Part shown: piece by piece, positions 45,817 to 57,919 of the stretch
Numbering within the stretch: the stretch's first letter is position 1
Layout of the letters: every line of letters begins with the position of its first letter
DNA from: Nonomuraea sp. PA05
GTDB taxonomy: Bacteria > Actinomycetota > Actinomycetes > Streptosporangiales > Streptosporangiaceae
Direction: 5' to 3'
Length of the DNA: 64,000 nucleotides
Assembly: GCF_008086045.1 (NCBI RefSeq)
Contig: NZ_VSEY01000008.1
Location: forward strand, 1 to 64,000
Translations under genes and position numbers: made by a program
Notes under the pieces: generated by a model
The model's database searches: none
The model's input: only the letters and a program-made list of their open reading frames with translations
Told to the model about the DNA's origin: nothing

Positions 45817-46184
45817 TGTACGCCGACCCACCGGCCCCCCGCCCCAAGGGCGCGAACGAGTCCCCGCCCGCCTCGCCCGGCGGCGCCGACGGCCTGCAGC
45901 ACCCGTGGAAGTGGAACCCCGACTACCAGAAGCTGATCGACGCCTGGGAGGAGCTGCTGCCGCGTCTGGACACGCTGACGACCACGCTGGACAAGGCGTA
46001 TTCGCGGGCCAGGAGCCCGCAGACGTGGGACGCGGCGGTGGGGGAGCGCTACGTGGAGGACATCCGTGAGTGGCGACGCCGGCTGGCGCTGTACCGGCTC
46101 TCGGTCCTGACGGCGCTCAGCGACAAGGCGGAGCGGATGCCGCGGTGGGTGCGGACCACGGACGTGCCCCAGCCGTTCTGGTGA
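45816..46184 (+). CDS. Small protein partnered with the repetitive acidic protein
   Basis: The ATG at 45816 shares one base with the previous stop (TGATG) and has GGAGAGGAG 6 nt upstream, so it is translationally coupled; a GTG at 45813 is the alternative. The 122-residue product has a Pro-rich lead, then [39 protein letters not shown] helices, a second helix pair and an end [14 protein letters not shown]. There is no signal peptide. The helical hairpin size resembles WXG100 or ESX-associated proteins, but no known family was recognised. Confidence 0.7.
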   Translation: MYADPPAPRPKGANESPPASPGGADGLQHPWKWNPDYQKLIDAWEELLPRLDTLTTTLDKAYSRARSPQTWDAAVGERYVEDIREWRRRLALYRLSVLTALSDKAERMPRWVRTTDVPQPFW

Positions 46185-46242
46185 AATTTCGGGTCAGCCC
46201 CGACATATGGGCAAATCGGACATCGGGCCGTATGGTGGAACG

Positions 46243-47508
46243 ATGGGTGCGGAACCCTACTACGGTCCTGACTTCGGGATGCTGGAGAGCCGGGATCCCG
46301 AGATCGCGCAGATCCTGATCGACGAGCTCGACCGGGTCCGCGGCGGCATCCAGCTCATCGCGAGCGAGAACTTCACCTCGCCCGCCGTTCTGGCCGCACT
46401 CGGCTCCACCCTCACCAACAAGTACGCCGAGGGCTACCCGGGCAAGCGTTACTACGGCGGCTGCGAGGTCGTGGACCGGGCGGAGCGACTGGCGGTGGAG
46501 CGGGCGTGCGGCCTGTTCGGGGCGGAGCACGCCAACGTCCAGCCCCATTCGGGCGCGTCGGCGAACCTGGCCGCCTACGCCGCGCTGCTGCAGCCCGGCG
46601 ACACCATGCTGGCGATGGCGCTGCCGCACGGCGGCCATCTCACGCACGGCTCCAAGGTGAACTTCTCGGGAAGATGGTTCGACGTCGTCTCGTACGGCGT
46701 GCGTCGCGACACCGAACTCATCGACTACGACGAGGTGCGCGACCTGGCGCTGCGGCACCAGCCGAAGCTCATCGTGTGCGGCGCGACGGCGTACCCGAGG
46801 CTGATCGACTACACGGCGTTCCGCGGGATCGCGGACGAGGTGGGGGCGTGGTTGCTGGCGGACGCGGCGCATCCGATCGGGCTGATGGCGGGCGGGGCGA
46901 TCCCGTCGGCGGTGCCGTACGCGGACGTGGTGACGTTCACCACCCACAAGGCGCTGCGCGGCCCGCGCGGCGGCGCCATCCTGTGCACGCGGGAGCTGGC
47001 CGGGAAGATCGACCGGGCGGTGTTCCCGTTCGTGCAGGGCGGGCCGCTGATGCACGTGGTGGCGGCCAAGGCCGTGGCGTTCCGCGAGGCGGCGAGCCCT
47101 GACTTCGCCGACTACGCCAGGCGGGTGATCGCGAACGCGCAGGCGCTGGCCGAGGCGCTGGCGGTGGAGGGGATGCGGGCGGTCTCGGGCGGGACGGACA
47201 CGCATCTGGCGCTGATCGACCTGCGCGGGGCGGGCGTGACGGGCGCGGAGGCGGAGCGCAGGTGCGCGGAGGCGGGGATCACGCTGAACCGCAACGCCGT
47301 CCCCTACGATCCGGAGCCGCCGGCGATCACTTCGGGCATCCGCGTGGGCACGCCGTGCGTGACCACTCAGGGGATGGGGCCCCAGGAAGTCAAGGAGATC
47401 GGCGTGCTGGTGACCCGGGCGGTGCGGCATCCTGGCAGCGCTGCGGAGATCAGGGAAAGAGTTGCGGCGCTTCTGGCCATCCATCGTCCATATCTCAGCG
47501 AATATTAA
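46243..47508 (+). CDS. glyA: Serine hydroxymethyltransferase (glycine hydroxymethyltransferase)
   Basis: GlyA converts serine and tetrahydrofolate to glycine and methylene-THF with PLP. From the ATG at 46243 it has 421 residues; the 12-codon extension to 46207 is not conserved. [13 protein letters not shown], the [15 protein letters not shown] signature and PLP Lys K236 in [12 protein letters not shown] are present. The Asp/His motif is [12 protein letters not shown] (D207, H210) instead of the usual DMAHxAGL, and the Lys is followed by Ala rather than Thr, so this is a divergent isoform of the type found next to the atp operon in actinomycetes. Confidence 0.92.
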   Translation: MGAEPYYGPDFGMLESRDPEIAQILIDELDRVRGGIQLIASENFTSPAVLAALGSTLTNKYAEGYPGKRYYGGCEVVDRAERLAVERACGLFGAEHANVQPHSGASANLAAYAALLQPGDTMLAMALPHGGHLTHGSKVNFSGRWFDVVSYGVRRDTELIDYDEVRDLALRHQPKLIVCGATAYPRLIDYTAFRGIADEVGAWLLADAAHPIGLMAGGAIPSAVPYADVVTFTTHKALRGPRGGAILCTRELAGKIDRAVFPFVQGGPLMHVVAAKAVAFREAASPDFADYARRVIANAQALAEALAVEGMRAVSGGTDTHLALIDLRGAGVTGAEAERRCAEAGITLNRNAVPYDPEPPAITSGIRVGTPCVTTQGMGPQEVKEIGVLVTRAVRHPGSAAEIRERVAALLAIHRPYLSEY

Positions 47509-47565
47509 GCGGTTCTGTGTCGATTTCCGGTCACAGCTGGCCGGAGCATCCGGGAAACTAGGTTC

Positions 47566-48858
47566 GTGCGCGAATACCTGTTCATGGCGCTCATCTCGGC
47601 GGCGGTCACGTATCTGCTGGTGCCGCTGGTGCGCCGCTTCGCCATCCGCATCGGCGCCATGCCCGAGGTTCGCGAGCGCGACGTGCACACCACGCCGACG
47701 CCCAGGCTGGGCGGCTTGGCGATGTACGGCGGCCTGGTCGTCGGGTTGCTGACGGCGAGCCAGCTCACCCACACCGGCGAGGCTCTGGCCAGGTACGACG
47801 CCGACGTCGTCACGGCGCTGATCGTGGCGGGCGGGCTCATCACGGTGACCGGGTTCCTCGACGACTGGTGGGGCATGGACGCCTTCATCAAGCTCGGCGG
47901 GCAGATCGCGGCGGCGGGTGTGCTGGTCTTCTTCAACATGCGGCTGCTCTACATCCCGCTGCCCAAGGACTGGGGCGGCTCCACCAGCCTCGACTACACG
48001 CTCAGCACGATCATCACGATCCTCGTCGTGGTCGTGACGATCAACGCGGTCAACTTCGTCGACGGCCTCGACGGGCTCGCGGCGGGCATCGTCTGCATCG
48101 CCGCCATGGCCACCTGGGCCTACTCCATCTTCCTCGCGCAGAGCATGAGCGCCGGCAACATCACCACGACGGCCGCCATCGCGGCCGTGCTCATCGGCAC
48201 CTGCCTGGGCTTCCTGCCGCACAACTTCCACCCGGCCAAGATCTTCATGGGCGACACCGGGGCCATGCTGATCGGCCTCGTGCTCGCCTCCTCGATCGTG
48301 ACGGTGACGCCGCTCGACCCCGCCGCGATCGAGAGCGTGAACAAGGTCGGTGTGCTGCTGCCGCTGATGCTGCCCGCCGCGGTGCTGGTCCTGCCGCTCA
48401 TCGACCTCATCACCGCGGTGGTCCGCCGCACCTCGCAGGGCCTGTCGCCGTTCGCGCCCGACCGCGGCCACCTGCACCACCGGCTGCTCGACATCGGCCA
48501 CTCGATGCGGCGCTCGGTGCTGATCATGTACGCGTGGGCGTTCCTGTTCGCCTTCGGCGTGGTGCTGCTGGCGCGCGTGGGTGTGCCGGTGCTGTGGTTC
48601 GTGCCGTTCATCGTCCTGGCGCTGGGCGTGCTGGTGCTCATGGCCGCCCCGCGCTGGCGCGGCAGAGGCGGTGCGCACTCCGCGCCGCGGGGCAAGCACC
48701 CGGAGGACGATGACGGCCCGCCCACGGGCCCGATGCCGCCGATCCTGCCGGATACGCAGGTCAGAAGACCGCAGATGCCTCCGTCGGACGGTTCGTCGCG
48801 AGAGCGCGCGACCGCGGAGGGAAATCCGGTCATTCCAGTCTTTCCGAGCCGTTCTTGA
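47566..48858 (+). CDS. wecA: MraY/WecA-family undecaprenyl-phosphate sugar-1-phosphate transferase
   Basis: The membrane enzyme transfers a sugar phosphate, probably GlcNAc-1-P, from its UDP donor to the polyprenyl phosphate carrier and starts cell-envelope glycan synthesis. The 430-residue protein has about eleven membrane segments. Signature loops are RDVHTTPTPRLGG (about 39-51), NFVDGLDGLAAG, FMGDTGAM and the HLHHRLLDIGHS histidine motif near 303-314. The start is GTG at 47566. The cytoplasmic C-terminal 70 residues are low complexity. It precedes the atp genes in conserved order. Confidence 0.88.
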   Translation: MREYLFMALISAAVTYLLVPLVRRFAIRIGAMPEVRERDVHTTPTPRLGGLAMYGGLVVGLLTASQLTHTGEALARYDADVVTALIVAGGLITVTGFLDDWWGMDAFIKLGGQIAAAGVLVFFNMRLLYIPLPKDWGGSTSLDYTLSTIITILVVVVTINAVNFVDGLDGLAAGIVCIAAMATWAYSIFLAQSMSAGNITTTAAIAAVLIGTCLGFLPHNFHPAKIFMGDTGAMLIGLVLASSIVTVTPLDPAAIESVNKVGVLLPLMLPAAVLVLPLIDLITAVVRRTSQGLSPFAPDRGHLHHRLLDIGHSMRRSVLIMYAWAFLFAFGVVLLARVGVPVLWFVPFIVLALGVLVLMAAPRWRGRGGAHSAPRGKHPEDDDGPPTGPMPPILPDTQVRRPQMPPSDGSSRERATAEGNPVIPVFPSRS

Positions 48859-48988
48859 TCGCGAACTAGAAACGGCAGGTAAAAGCGGTCTTCCGTGAGC
48901 TTGTGATATCTTTCACGAGCAGGGACTCCAGACTGACCGGTTCTGGAGGTAGCAAACGCTCGCTTGATAACTTGCTGATGGAGCACCG

Positions 48989-49411
48989 ATGCAGGCCAAT
49001 GACGTGCGCGTACTCAAGAGCGCCGCGATTCCGACCGCACTGGTTGGGGTGGTCGCCGTCGTCGTGGCGCTGCTTCTGGCAGGAGGCAAGGGAGCGCTCG
49101 GCGCGGCCCTCGGAACCTTGCTCGTCGGGGTTTTCTTCAGCATCAGCGTGGTAGCGGTGTCCTATGCCGCCCGCGTCTCCCCGCAACTGATGGCGATCGC
49201 GGCGATGGGCAGCTACCTCGTCAAGGTCGTCGTCATCATGATCGTGCTCTCGTCCTTCAGCGACACCACGCTCTGGAACACCCGGGCGTTCGCCTGGGCC
49301 GTGGTGGTGTGCACGCTGGTATGGACGGGTTTCGAAGTGCGTGCCTTCGTCAAGACCAAGATGCTCTACGTCGACCCCGACGCCAAGGTTCCCGGCAAGG
49401 GCGACTCATGA
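48989..49411 (+). CDS. atpI: ATP synthase protein I-like membrane protein
   Basis: This 140-residue protein has four hydrophobic segments (about 12-32, 38-58, 68-90, 100-122) and a short charged tail, the layout of the AtpI/UncI family that helps assemble the c-ring. It stands directly ahead of atpB, with a second small membrane protein in between. Family similarity is moderate; position supports the call. Confidence 0.75.
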   Translation: MQANDVRVLKSAAIPTALVGVVAVVVALLLAGGKGALGAALGTLLVGVFFSISVVAVSYAARVSPQLMAIAAMGSYLVKVVVIMIVLSSFSDTTLWNTRAFAWAVVVCTLVWTGFEVRAFVKTKMLYVDPDAKVPGKGDS

Positions 49412-49475
49412 GGCAGGCACTTGACGGGGCCCGATATGACTAGTCCTCCACTCGCCTGCTATCGTCGGGGCCGCG

Positions 49476-49691
49476 ATGAGCGCACAGGAACGCCGACCGG
49501 AAGAAGACGGTCGCGACTTCGCCGACGCCATGTGGTCGATCCCCAGCTATCTGCTCGCCGGGATGGCCATCTATGGCGGAATCGGGTGGTTGCTGGACCG
49601 GTGGCTGGACATGTCCGCGTTCTTCCCCATAGGCATCGTCCTTGGGCTGGTGCTCGCTGGCTACCTGGCCTACCGGAAGTTCTCTCGCTGA
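49476..49691 (+). CDS. AtpZ/AtpI-family small membrane protein
   Basis: This 71-residue protein has two membrane helices (YLLAGMAIYGGIGWLLDRWL and FFPIGIVLGLVLAGYLAY), typical of the AtpZ family that may chaperone or supply Mg2+/Ca2+ to the ATP synthase. It lies 64 nt after atpI-like and 67 nt before atpB. The ATG at 49476 gives the usual charged N terminus. Confidence 0.82.
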   Translation: MSAQERRPEEDGRDFADAMWSIPSYLLAGMAIYGGIGWLLDRWLDMSAFFPIGIVLGLVLAGYLAYRKFSR

Positions 49692-49758
49692 CTCGCGGAG
49701 ACTCCGCCAAGGGAAACCCTTGTGATCCACACTACGACGTTGATGAAGGGAACGCCGC

Positions 49759-50553
49759 GTGAGTGCGCTGACGGCCCCAGCTCCCGCCCCACAGTTCCAG
49801 GCGCCGACGCCTGAAGAACTGTTCAACCTGCCACCGATCATCCCCGGGGTCGAATGGTTCACCAAGCCGGTCCTGCTGGCGCTGCTCGCCGCCGTTCTGG
49901 TGATCGGCGTCACGTGGGCGGCCTTCGGTAACCCGAAGATCGTGCCGCGGGGCATGCAGAACGTCGTCGAGTACGGCTACATGTTCGTCCGCGACCAGGT
50001 CGCCCGCCCCTTCCTGGGCAAGGACGCCGACCGGTGGATGGGCCTGCTGGTCTCGCTGTTCTTCCTGGTGCTGGTCTGGAACCTGATGGGCGTCGTCCCG
50101 CTGCTCCAGTTCCCGGTGGCCTCCCACATCGCCTTCCCGGCGGTGCTGGCGATCTCGATCTACGTGCTCAAGGTCTACCTGGGCGTCAAGCACCAGGGCG
50201 GGGTCGGCTACTTCAAGAACATGATGTTCCCCCCGGGGTTGCCGAAGGGCATCTACGTTCTGCTGGCGCCGATCGAGTTCCTCTCCAACATGATCATCGC
50301 CCCGTTCACGCACGCGGTCCGACTGTTCGCGAACATGTTCGCCGGCCACATGCTGCTCGCCTTCTTCAGCATGGTGGGCTTCTGGTTCCTGTTCGAGCAG
50401 CTGACCCCGCTGGGGGCCCCCGTCGGCATCATCGGCGTGGTGATGACCATCATCTTCACCGCGTTCGAGATGTTCATCCAGTTCCTGCAGGCGTTCCTGT
50501 TCGCGATGCTGGCATCGATGTACATCGGTGGCGCGCTGCACCCGGATCACTGA
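49759..50553 (+). CDS. atpB: F0F1 ATP synthase subunit a
   Basis: Subunit a forms the proton half-channels against the c-ring. The 264-residue protein starts at the GTG at 49759. The essential Arg is R188 in HAVRLFANM, with conserved GH and Q/E polar residues in the following helices. Six membrane segments are visible. It opens the core atp operon. Confidence 0.97.
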   Translation: MSALTAPAPAPQFQAPTPEELFNLPPIIPGVEWFTKPVLLALLAAVLVIGVTWAAFGNPKIVPRGMQNVVEYGYMFVRDQVARPFLGKDADRWMGLLVSLFFLVLVWNLMGVVPLLQFPVASHIAFPAVLAISIYVLKVYLGVKHQGGVGYFKNMMFPPGLPKGIYVLLAPIEFLSNMIIAPFTHAVRLFANMFAGHMLLAFFSMVGFWFLFEQLTPLGAPVGIIGVVMTIIFTAFEMFIQFLQAFLFAMLASMYIGGALHPDH

Positions 50554-50578
50554 GAACCACCTACCGGAATATCCATGA

Positions 50579-50857
<279 letters not shown>

Positions 50858-50889
50858 GACCAGAAGACATCTGACGAAAGGCTGCATCC

Positions 50890-51441
50890 ATGATCAAGGC
50901 AGCTACGCTCCTCGCGGCGGAGGAGGGTGCTAACCCGCTCATTCCGCACACCTACGAGCTTGTCGTCGGTATCTTCTCGTTCGCCGTCGTCGTCTTCGTC
51001 GTCGGCCGGATGCTCGTACCGCGCATCCAGAAGACGCTCGCTGAGCGGACCGACGCGATCGAGGGCGGCATCAAGAGGGCGGAGGAGGCGCAGGCGGAGG
51101 CTCAGGCCCTGCAGAAGCGCTACTCCGAGCAGCTCGAAGAGGCCCGTCGCGACGCCGCCAGGCTGCGCGAGGAGGCCCGCGAGCAGGCCGCGCAGATCAA
51201 GGCCGAGCTTCGTGAGGAGGCGCAGGCCGAGGCCCGCCGCCTCGTCGAGGCCGCGCACGCGCAGATCGAGGCCGACCGTCAGGCGGCTTTCGCTCAGCTC
51301 CGTACGGAGATCGGCCGCCTGTCGACCGATCTGGCCGGCCGCATCGTCGGCGAGTCCCTGGAGGACGAGGTCCGCCAGAGCCGCATCGTCGACAGGTTCC
51401 TCGACGAGCTGGAGAGCTCCAACGCGCAGGCGGTGCGCTGA
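50890..51441 (+). CDS. atpF: F0F1 ATP synthase subunit b
   Basis: The 183-residue stator subunit has one membrane helix (about 22-42) followed by a long Ala/Glu/Arg-rich coiled coil. Its stop overlaps the atpH start (TGATG). It connects subunit a to delta on F1. Confidence 0.96.
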   Translation: MIKAATLLAAEEGANPLIPHTYELVVGIFSFAVVVFVVGRMLVPRIQKTLAERTDAIEGGIKRAEEAQAEAQALQKRYSEQLEEARRDAARLREEAREQAAQIKAELREEAQAEARRLVEAAHAQIEADRQAAFAQLRTEIGRLSTDLAGRIVGESLEDEVRQSRIVDRFLDELESSNAQAVR

Positions 51442-52250
51442 TGCGCGGTTTGAGCAGGACCTCGCTGGCCGAGGTCGAAGAGCGCTTCAACGCGGTCGCC
51501 GGTAGTGCCGACCTCGGTGCGCTCTCCGACGAGCTGTTCGCGGTCGCGGATCTGCTCGACCGTGAGCACGGTCTGCGTCGCGCCCTGTCCGACCCGGCCA
51601 GGGTGGCCGAGCAGAAGGCGGGCGTCCTGCGCTCGCTGCTCGACGGCAAGGTGGGCGCCGCGGCCCTGGCCACCGCCGAGGCGGCGGTCTCGGCCAGGTG
51701 GTCGCGCGCCGGCGACCTGGCCGACGTGCTCGAACGGCTCGGTGTCGTCGCCGCTGCGGCGGAGGCGGAGAGCCAGAGCCGGCTCGACGACGTGGAGGAC
51801 GAGCTCTTCCGCTTCGGCCGCATCGTCGCCGCCAACCCCGGCCTGCGCCGGGCGCTCGCCGACGCGTCCGCTCCCGAGGAGGGCAAGCGCGAGCTGCTGC
51901 GCAGCCTGATCGGGGACAAGGTCGCCCCGTCCAGCCTGCGTCTCATCACGCAGCTGGTGGTGCACCCGCGTGGGCGTAGCTTGGAAACAGGCCTGGAAGA
52001 GGTCGGTCATCTCGTGGCCCAGCAGCGCCGGCGCCTCGTGGCGGTGGTGCGCAGCGCGGTCGAGCTGACCGAGGCGCAGAAGGAGCGCCTGGCGGCGTGG
52101 CTGCGCACCTCCTATGGCCGTGACGTGCACCTGAATGTCGAGGTGGACAAGCGAGTGCTCGGTGGGTTCTCGGTCCGCATCGGCGACGAGATCATCGACA
52201 CCACAATCGTGGGACGAATCGAAGAAGTCCGCCGCCGGTTGGCCGGCTAG
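51441..52250 (+). CDS. atpH: F0F1 ATP synthase subunit delta
   Basis: The delta subunit caps F1 and joins the b stator. At 269 residues it is the longer actinobacterial form. The conserved C-terminal [19 protein letters not shown] motif is at about 234-252. It is coupled to atpF by one shared base. Confidence 0.96.
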   Translation: MRGLSRTSLAEVEERFNAVAGSADLGALSDELFAVADLLDREHGLRRALSDPARVAEQKAGVLRSLLDGKVGAAALATAEAAVSARWSRAGDLADVLERLGVVAAAAEAESQSRLDDVEDELFRFGRIVAANPGLRRALADASAPEEGKRELLRSLIGDKVAPSSLRLITQLVVHPRGRSLETGLEEVGHLVAQQRRRLVAVVRSAVELTEAQKERLAAWLRTSYGRDVHLNVEVDKRVLGGFSVRIGDEIIDTTIVGRIEEVRRRLAG

Positions 52251-52273
52251 GCGAAGAGGGAGACAGAGTAGAG

Positions 52274-53923
52274 ATGGCGGAGCTTACGATCCGGCCGGAC
52301 GAGATCCGGGACGCGCTTGAGCGCTTCGTCCAGGCGTACGAACCGGAAGGCGCCGCGCGCGAGGAGATCGGGACCGTCGTCGACGCCGGCGACGGCATCG
52401 CCCATGTCTCCGGCCTTCCCTCGGCGATGGCGAACGAGCTGCTCGAGTTCGAGAACGGTACGCGCGGCCTGGCACTGAACCTCGACACCCGCGAGATCGG
52501 TGTCGTCATCCTGGGCGAGTTCAGCGGCATCGAGGAGGGCCAGACGGTCCGCCGGACGGGCGAGGTCCTGTCCGTGCCCGTCGGCGACAACTTCCTCGGC
52601 CGCGTGGTCGACCCCCTGGGCAACCCGCTTGACGGCAAGGGCGCCATCGAGGCCGAGGGCGTGCGCGCCCTCGAGCTGCAGGCCCCCACGGTCGTCCAGC
52701 GCCAGCCCGTGAAGGAGTCGCTGGCCACGGGCATCAAGGCGATCGACGCCATGACGGCGATCGGCCGCGGCCAGCGCCAGCTCATCATCGGCGACCGCGG
52801 CACCGGCAAGACCGCGATCGCCGTCGACACCATCCTCAACCAGCGCGAGAACTGGGCCTCTGGTGACCCCGCCAAGCAGGTGCGCTGCGTCTACGTCGCG
52901 GTCGGCCAGAAGGGCTCGACCGTCGCGCAGGTGCGTGCTCGCCTGGAGGAGGCCGGCGCGATGGAGTACACCACCATCGTCGCCGCTCCCGCCTCCGAGG
53001 CCGCTGGTTTCAAGTACATCGCCCCGTACGCCGGCTCGGCGATCGGTCAGCACTGGATGTACCAGGGCAAGCACGTCCTGATCGTCTTCGACGACCTGAC
53101 CAAGCAGGCGGACGCCTACCGCGCCGTCTCGCTGCTGCTGCGCCGTCCGCCGGGCCGTGAGGCGTTCCCCGGTGACGTCTTCTACCTCCACTCCCGTCTG
53201 CTGGAGCGCTGCGCCAAGCTCTCCGACGACCTGGGCGGCGGCTCGATGACGGGTCTGCCGGTCATCGAGACCAAGGGCAACGACGTCTCGGCGTTCATCC
53301 CGACCAACGTCATCTCCATCACCGACGGGCAGGTCTTCCTCGAGACCGACCTGTTCAACGCCGGTGTGCGCCCGGCCATCAACGTCGGTGTTTCGGTCTC
53401 CCGAGTCGGTGGCTCCGCTCAGGCCAAGGCCATGCGGAAGGTCGCGGGCACGCTGCGTCTGTCGCTGTCGCAGTACCGTGACCTCGAGGCGTTCGCCGCC
53501 TTCGCCTCCGACCTCGACGCCGCCTCCAAGGCCCAGCTCGAGCGCGGTCAGCGACTGGTCGAGCTGCTCAAGCAGGCCCAGTACAGCCCGTTCTCGCTGG
53601 AGCGCGAGGTCGCCTCGATCTGGGCGGGCACGACGGGCGAGCTCGACGAGGTGCCGATCGAGGACGTGCGCCGCTTCGAGGGCGAGTTCCTCGACTACAT
53701 CCAGTCGTCGCACAAGGGCATCTTCGACACCATCCGGGAGACCCGCGAGCTGTCCGACGACACGGTGACCGCTCTGAAGGACGCCATCACGGAGTTCAAG
53801 AAGGGCTTCACCACCTCCTCGGGTGAGCTGCTGGTCAAGGACGAGCCGGTGGCGCCGCTGGGGGCTGACGAGGTCGGCCAGGAGAAGATCAAGAAGGTCG
53901 TCCGTCCGGCGGCGGAGAAGTAG
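52274..53923 (+). CDS. atpA: F0F1 ATP synthase subunit alpha
   Basis: The 549-residue non-catalytic subunit has P-loop GDRGTGKT (173-180), the DDLTKQA and arginine-finger region ([11 protein letters not shown]) and the C-terminal extension common in actinobacteria ([10 protein letters not shown] end). It alternates with beta in the F1 head. Confidence 0.98.
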   Translation: MAELTIRPDEIRDALERFVQAYEPEGAAREEIGTVVDAGDGIAHVSGLPSAMANELLEFENGTRGLALNLDTREIGVVILGEFSGIEEGQTVRRTGEVLSVPVGDNFLGRVVDPLGNPLDGKGAIEAEGVRALELQAPTVVQRQPVKESLATGIKAIDAMTAIGRGQRQLIIGDRGTGKTAIAVDTILNQRENWASGDPAKQVRCVYVAVGQKGSTVAQVRARLEEAGAMEYTTIVAAPASEAAGFKYIAPYAGSAIGQHWMYQGKHVLIVFDDLTKQADAYRAVSLLLRRPPGREAFPGDVFYLHSRLLERCAKLSDDLGGGSMTGLPVIETKGNDVSAFIPTNVISITDGQVFLETDLFNAGVRPAINVGVSVSRVGGSAQAKAMRKVAGTLRLSLSQYRDLEAFAAFASDLDAASKAQLERGQRLVELLKQAQYSPFSLEREVASIWAGTTGELDEVPIEDVRRFEGEFLDYIQSSHKGIFDTIRETRELSDDTVTALKDAITEFKKGFTTSSGELLVKDEPVAPLGADEVGQEKIKKVVRPAAEK

Positions 53924-53926
53924 GAC

Positions 53927-56279
<2,353 letters not shown>

Positions 56280-56288
56280 TCGCCCCAC

Positions 56289-56322
56289 GGTGGTGGTACG
56301 GCATGATCGTCGTACCACCACC
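56289..56322 (+). promoter_or_regulatory. Perfect 12-bp hairpin between atpD and atpC
   Basis: GGTGGTGGTACG (56289-56300) and CGTACCACCACC (56311-56322) are exact complements with a 10-nt loop in the 66-nt gap. It is followed by GGAAAGGAA, the atpC ribosome site, 6-8 nt before the GTG. There is no T tract, so processing, stability or partial attenuation is more likely than termination. Confidence 0.7.
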
Positions 56323-56345
56323 TGATCGGAAAGGAACCTACACAA

Positions 56346-56747
56346 GTGGCGAAGCTACGCGTAGGGGTTGTCTCACCCGAGCGTGAGATCTGGTCGGGCG
56401 AGGCCGACATGGTGATTGCCAAGACCGTGGACGGCGAGATCGGTATTATGCCGCAACACGCACCTGTGCTCGGCGTCCTCGTCGAGGGCGGCGTGCTGCG
56501 CGTGAAGCGCGAGGGGGAGCCGGAGCTGGTGGCGGCGGTGCACGGGGGCTTCATCTCCGTCGCCGACGACGAGGTCTCCGTGCTCGCCGAGGTCGCCGAG
56601 CTCGGCTCCGAGGTCGACGTCGCGGCCGCTCGCGATGCTCTCGACCGGGCCCAGGCCTCGATCGAGGCCAACCAGGAGGACGCCGACGCGGCAATCGAGG
56701 CCAAGCGTGCCAGGGCTCGGCTGCGCGCGGCAGGCGAAGAGGTTTAA
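56346..56747 (+). CDS. atpC: F0F1 ATP synthase subunit epsilon
   Basis: The 133-residue regulatory subunit starts at the GTG at 56346. The beta-sandwich (about 1-85, GEIGIMPQHAPVLG) and the C-terminal helical hairpin rich in Ala/Glu/Arg are visible. It completes the operon. Confidence 0.96.
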   Translation: MAKLRVGVVSPEREIWSGEADMVIAKTVDGEIGIMPQHAPVLGVLVEGGVLRVKREGEPELVAAVHGGFISVADDEVSVLAEVAELGSEVDVAAARDALDRAQASIEANQEDADAAIEAKRARARLRAAGEEV

Positions 56748-56777
56748 TACATAGCAAGTGGGCTTCAGGGGGGCGGC

Positions 56778-57158
56778 ATGGTGGCGACGGTTGTGATTCT
56801 CGTAGTGCTGCTGGCCGCCCTCATCGTGCTGCGCGGGGTGACGCTCGCCCGATCGCGCGGCAGTGTGCCCTGTCGCCTGCGGGTGGGGGACCGCGGATGG
56901 CAGAGCGGGGTAGCCCGGTATGCCGACGGGGAGCTCCATTGGATCCCGCTGCTCGGCGTCCGACTCAGGCCGCGTCACGCGATTGCGAGACGCGGCCTTG
57001 TCGTTTCCGCCCGCAGGGAGATCGACGGCGGGTTGTTCGCGGTCGACTGCTCGGGCAGCACGCGGGGGCTGTCGCTGGCGATGAGCGCCGATGCGATGAC
57101 GGGCTTCCTGGCGTGGCTGGAGTCGGCGCCGCCGAGCGCCTACCTGGACGTCGCGTAG
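56778..57158 (+). CDS. DUF2550-family membrane-anchored protein
   Basis: The 126-residue protein has one N-terminal membrane helix (about 3-22) and a small beta-rich domain with WQSGVARYADGELHW, RPRHAIARRGLV and MSADAMTGFLAWLESAPPSAY. Members occur directly after atpC across actinobacteria. Function is unknown. A hairpin follows its stop. Confidence 0.85.
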   Translation: MVATVVILVVLLAALIVLRGVTLARSRGSVPCRLRVGDRGWQSGVARYADGELHWIPLLGVRLRPRHAIARRGLVVSARREIDGGLFAVDCSGSTRGLSLAMSADAMTGFLAWLESAPPSAYLDVA

Positions 57159-57174
57159 CCCGCCGTCGGCGGGC
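57158..57174. terminator. Hairpin between convergent genes, followed by a 17-bp direct repeat
   Basis: GCCCGCC-GTC-GGCGGGC is a perfect 7-bp stem right after the DUF2550 stop. The segment CGGCGGGCTCAGCGGGT occurs at 57167-57183 and again at 57193-57209, 26 bp apart, the second overlapping the pduO stop region. Confidence 0.5.
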
Positions 57175-57200
57175 TCAGCGGGTGCCCCGGACCGGCGGGC

Positions 57201-57791
57201 TCAGCGGGTACCGCCGGGCTTCCACAGGATCTCCCCGCCGGCGTGAGCCACGCGGCAGGCGACGAACAGCAGGTCAGAGAGCCGGTTGAGGTACTTGGCC
57301 GTCAGCGGGTTCATGTCGTCGTGCGTCTCCAGGGCGGCCCAGGCCGTCCGCTCGGCCCTGCGCACCGTGACGCGGGCCACGTGCAGGGCGGCCGTGGCGG
57401 GGTCGCCGCCCGGCAGGATGAAGCTGCGCAGCGGCTTGAGGTCCGCGTTGAAGCGGTCGATCTGCTCCTCCAGCCGGTCGATGTAGGCCTGCTCGACCCG
57501 CAGCGGCGCGAACTCCGGATTCTCGACGACCGGCGTGGCCAGGTCGGCGCCGACGTCGAACAGCTCGTTCTGGACGCGGAGCAGGCACTGGGCCAGGTCT
57601 TCCGGGAACGTGCCGTGGGACAGCGCCAGGCCGAGGTGGGCGTTGGCCTCCTCCACGTCGGCGTAGGCCGCCAGCCGGGTGTCGGTCTTCGGGGTGCGGC
57701 TCATGTCGGACAGCGCTGTGGTGCCGTCGTCACCGCCGCGGGTGTAGATATGTGAGAGAACGACAGGCTTGTCCTTATCGGCGCGCGTCAT
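57201..57791 (-). CDS. pduO: Cob(I)alamin adenosyltransferase, PduO type
   Basis: The enzyme adenosylates cob(I)alamin with ATP to make coenzyme B12. From the ATG at 57791 it has 196 residues; the frame to 57881 has a non-conserved start. The N-terminal IYTRGGDDGTTALSD P-loop-like motif, DVEEANAHLGLA, RVQNELFDVGADLATP and the C-terminal YLNRLSDLLFVACR are diagnostic. It is divergent from the natA-type gene, with a palindrome in the shared upstream region. Confidence 0.95.
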   Translation of the reverse strand: MTRADKDKPVVLSHIYTRGGDDGTTALSDMSRTPKTDTRLAAYADVEEANAHLGLALSHGTFPEDLAQCLLRVQNELFDVGADLATPVVENPEFAPLRVEQAYIDRLEEQIDRFNADLKPLRSFILPGGDPATAALHVARVTVRRAERTAWAALETHDDMNPLTAKYLNRLSDLLFVACRVAHAGGEILWKPGGTR

Positions 57792-57803
57792 GGCTTCAGC
57801 GTA

Positions 57804-57817
57804 ATGACAAATGTCAT
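57804..57817. promoter_or_regulatory. Palindrome ATGACA-AA-TGTCAT in divergent promoter region
   Basis: A perfect 6-bp arm dyad lies 13 bp upstream of the pduO start and about 100 bp upstream of natA. The symmetry fits a NarL-type regulator site, such as one controlled by the operon's own histidine kinase, but the cognate regulator is not encoded next to it. Confidence 0.5.
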
Positions 57818-57819
57818 CC

Positions 57820-57837
57820 GGATCCTCCGCAGGATCC
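57820..57837. promoter_or_regulatory. Second dyad GGATCCT-CCGC-AGGATCC
   Basis: A perfect 7-bp arm inverted repeat lies 2 bp after the ATGACA palindrome. It may be a second operator or a leader hairpin of the natA transcript. Confidence 0.45.
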
Positions 57838-57919
57838 ACATCGGGCCGGTGATTTCCACGACTACCTGCGCGAACCCCCACGAAGCCACCATTGACCCCA
57901 TGATGAAGGAGATGACCTG

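Noticed and set aside
46117..48699. 860-codon minus frame opposite glyA and wecA
   Set aside because: Same antisense composition effect. Both plus-strand genes have strong motifs.
48927..48947. TCCAGA/TCTGGA dyad before the atpI-like gene as an atp promoter element
   Set aside because: The arms are short, and no -35/-10 pair of usable spacing was found in 48859-48988.
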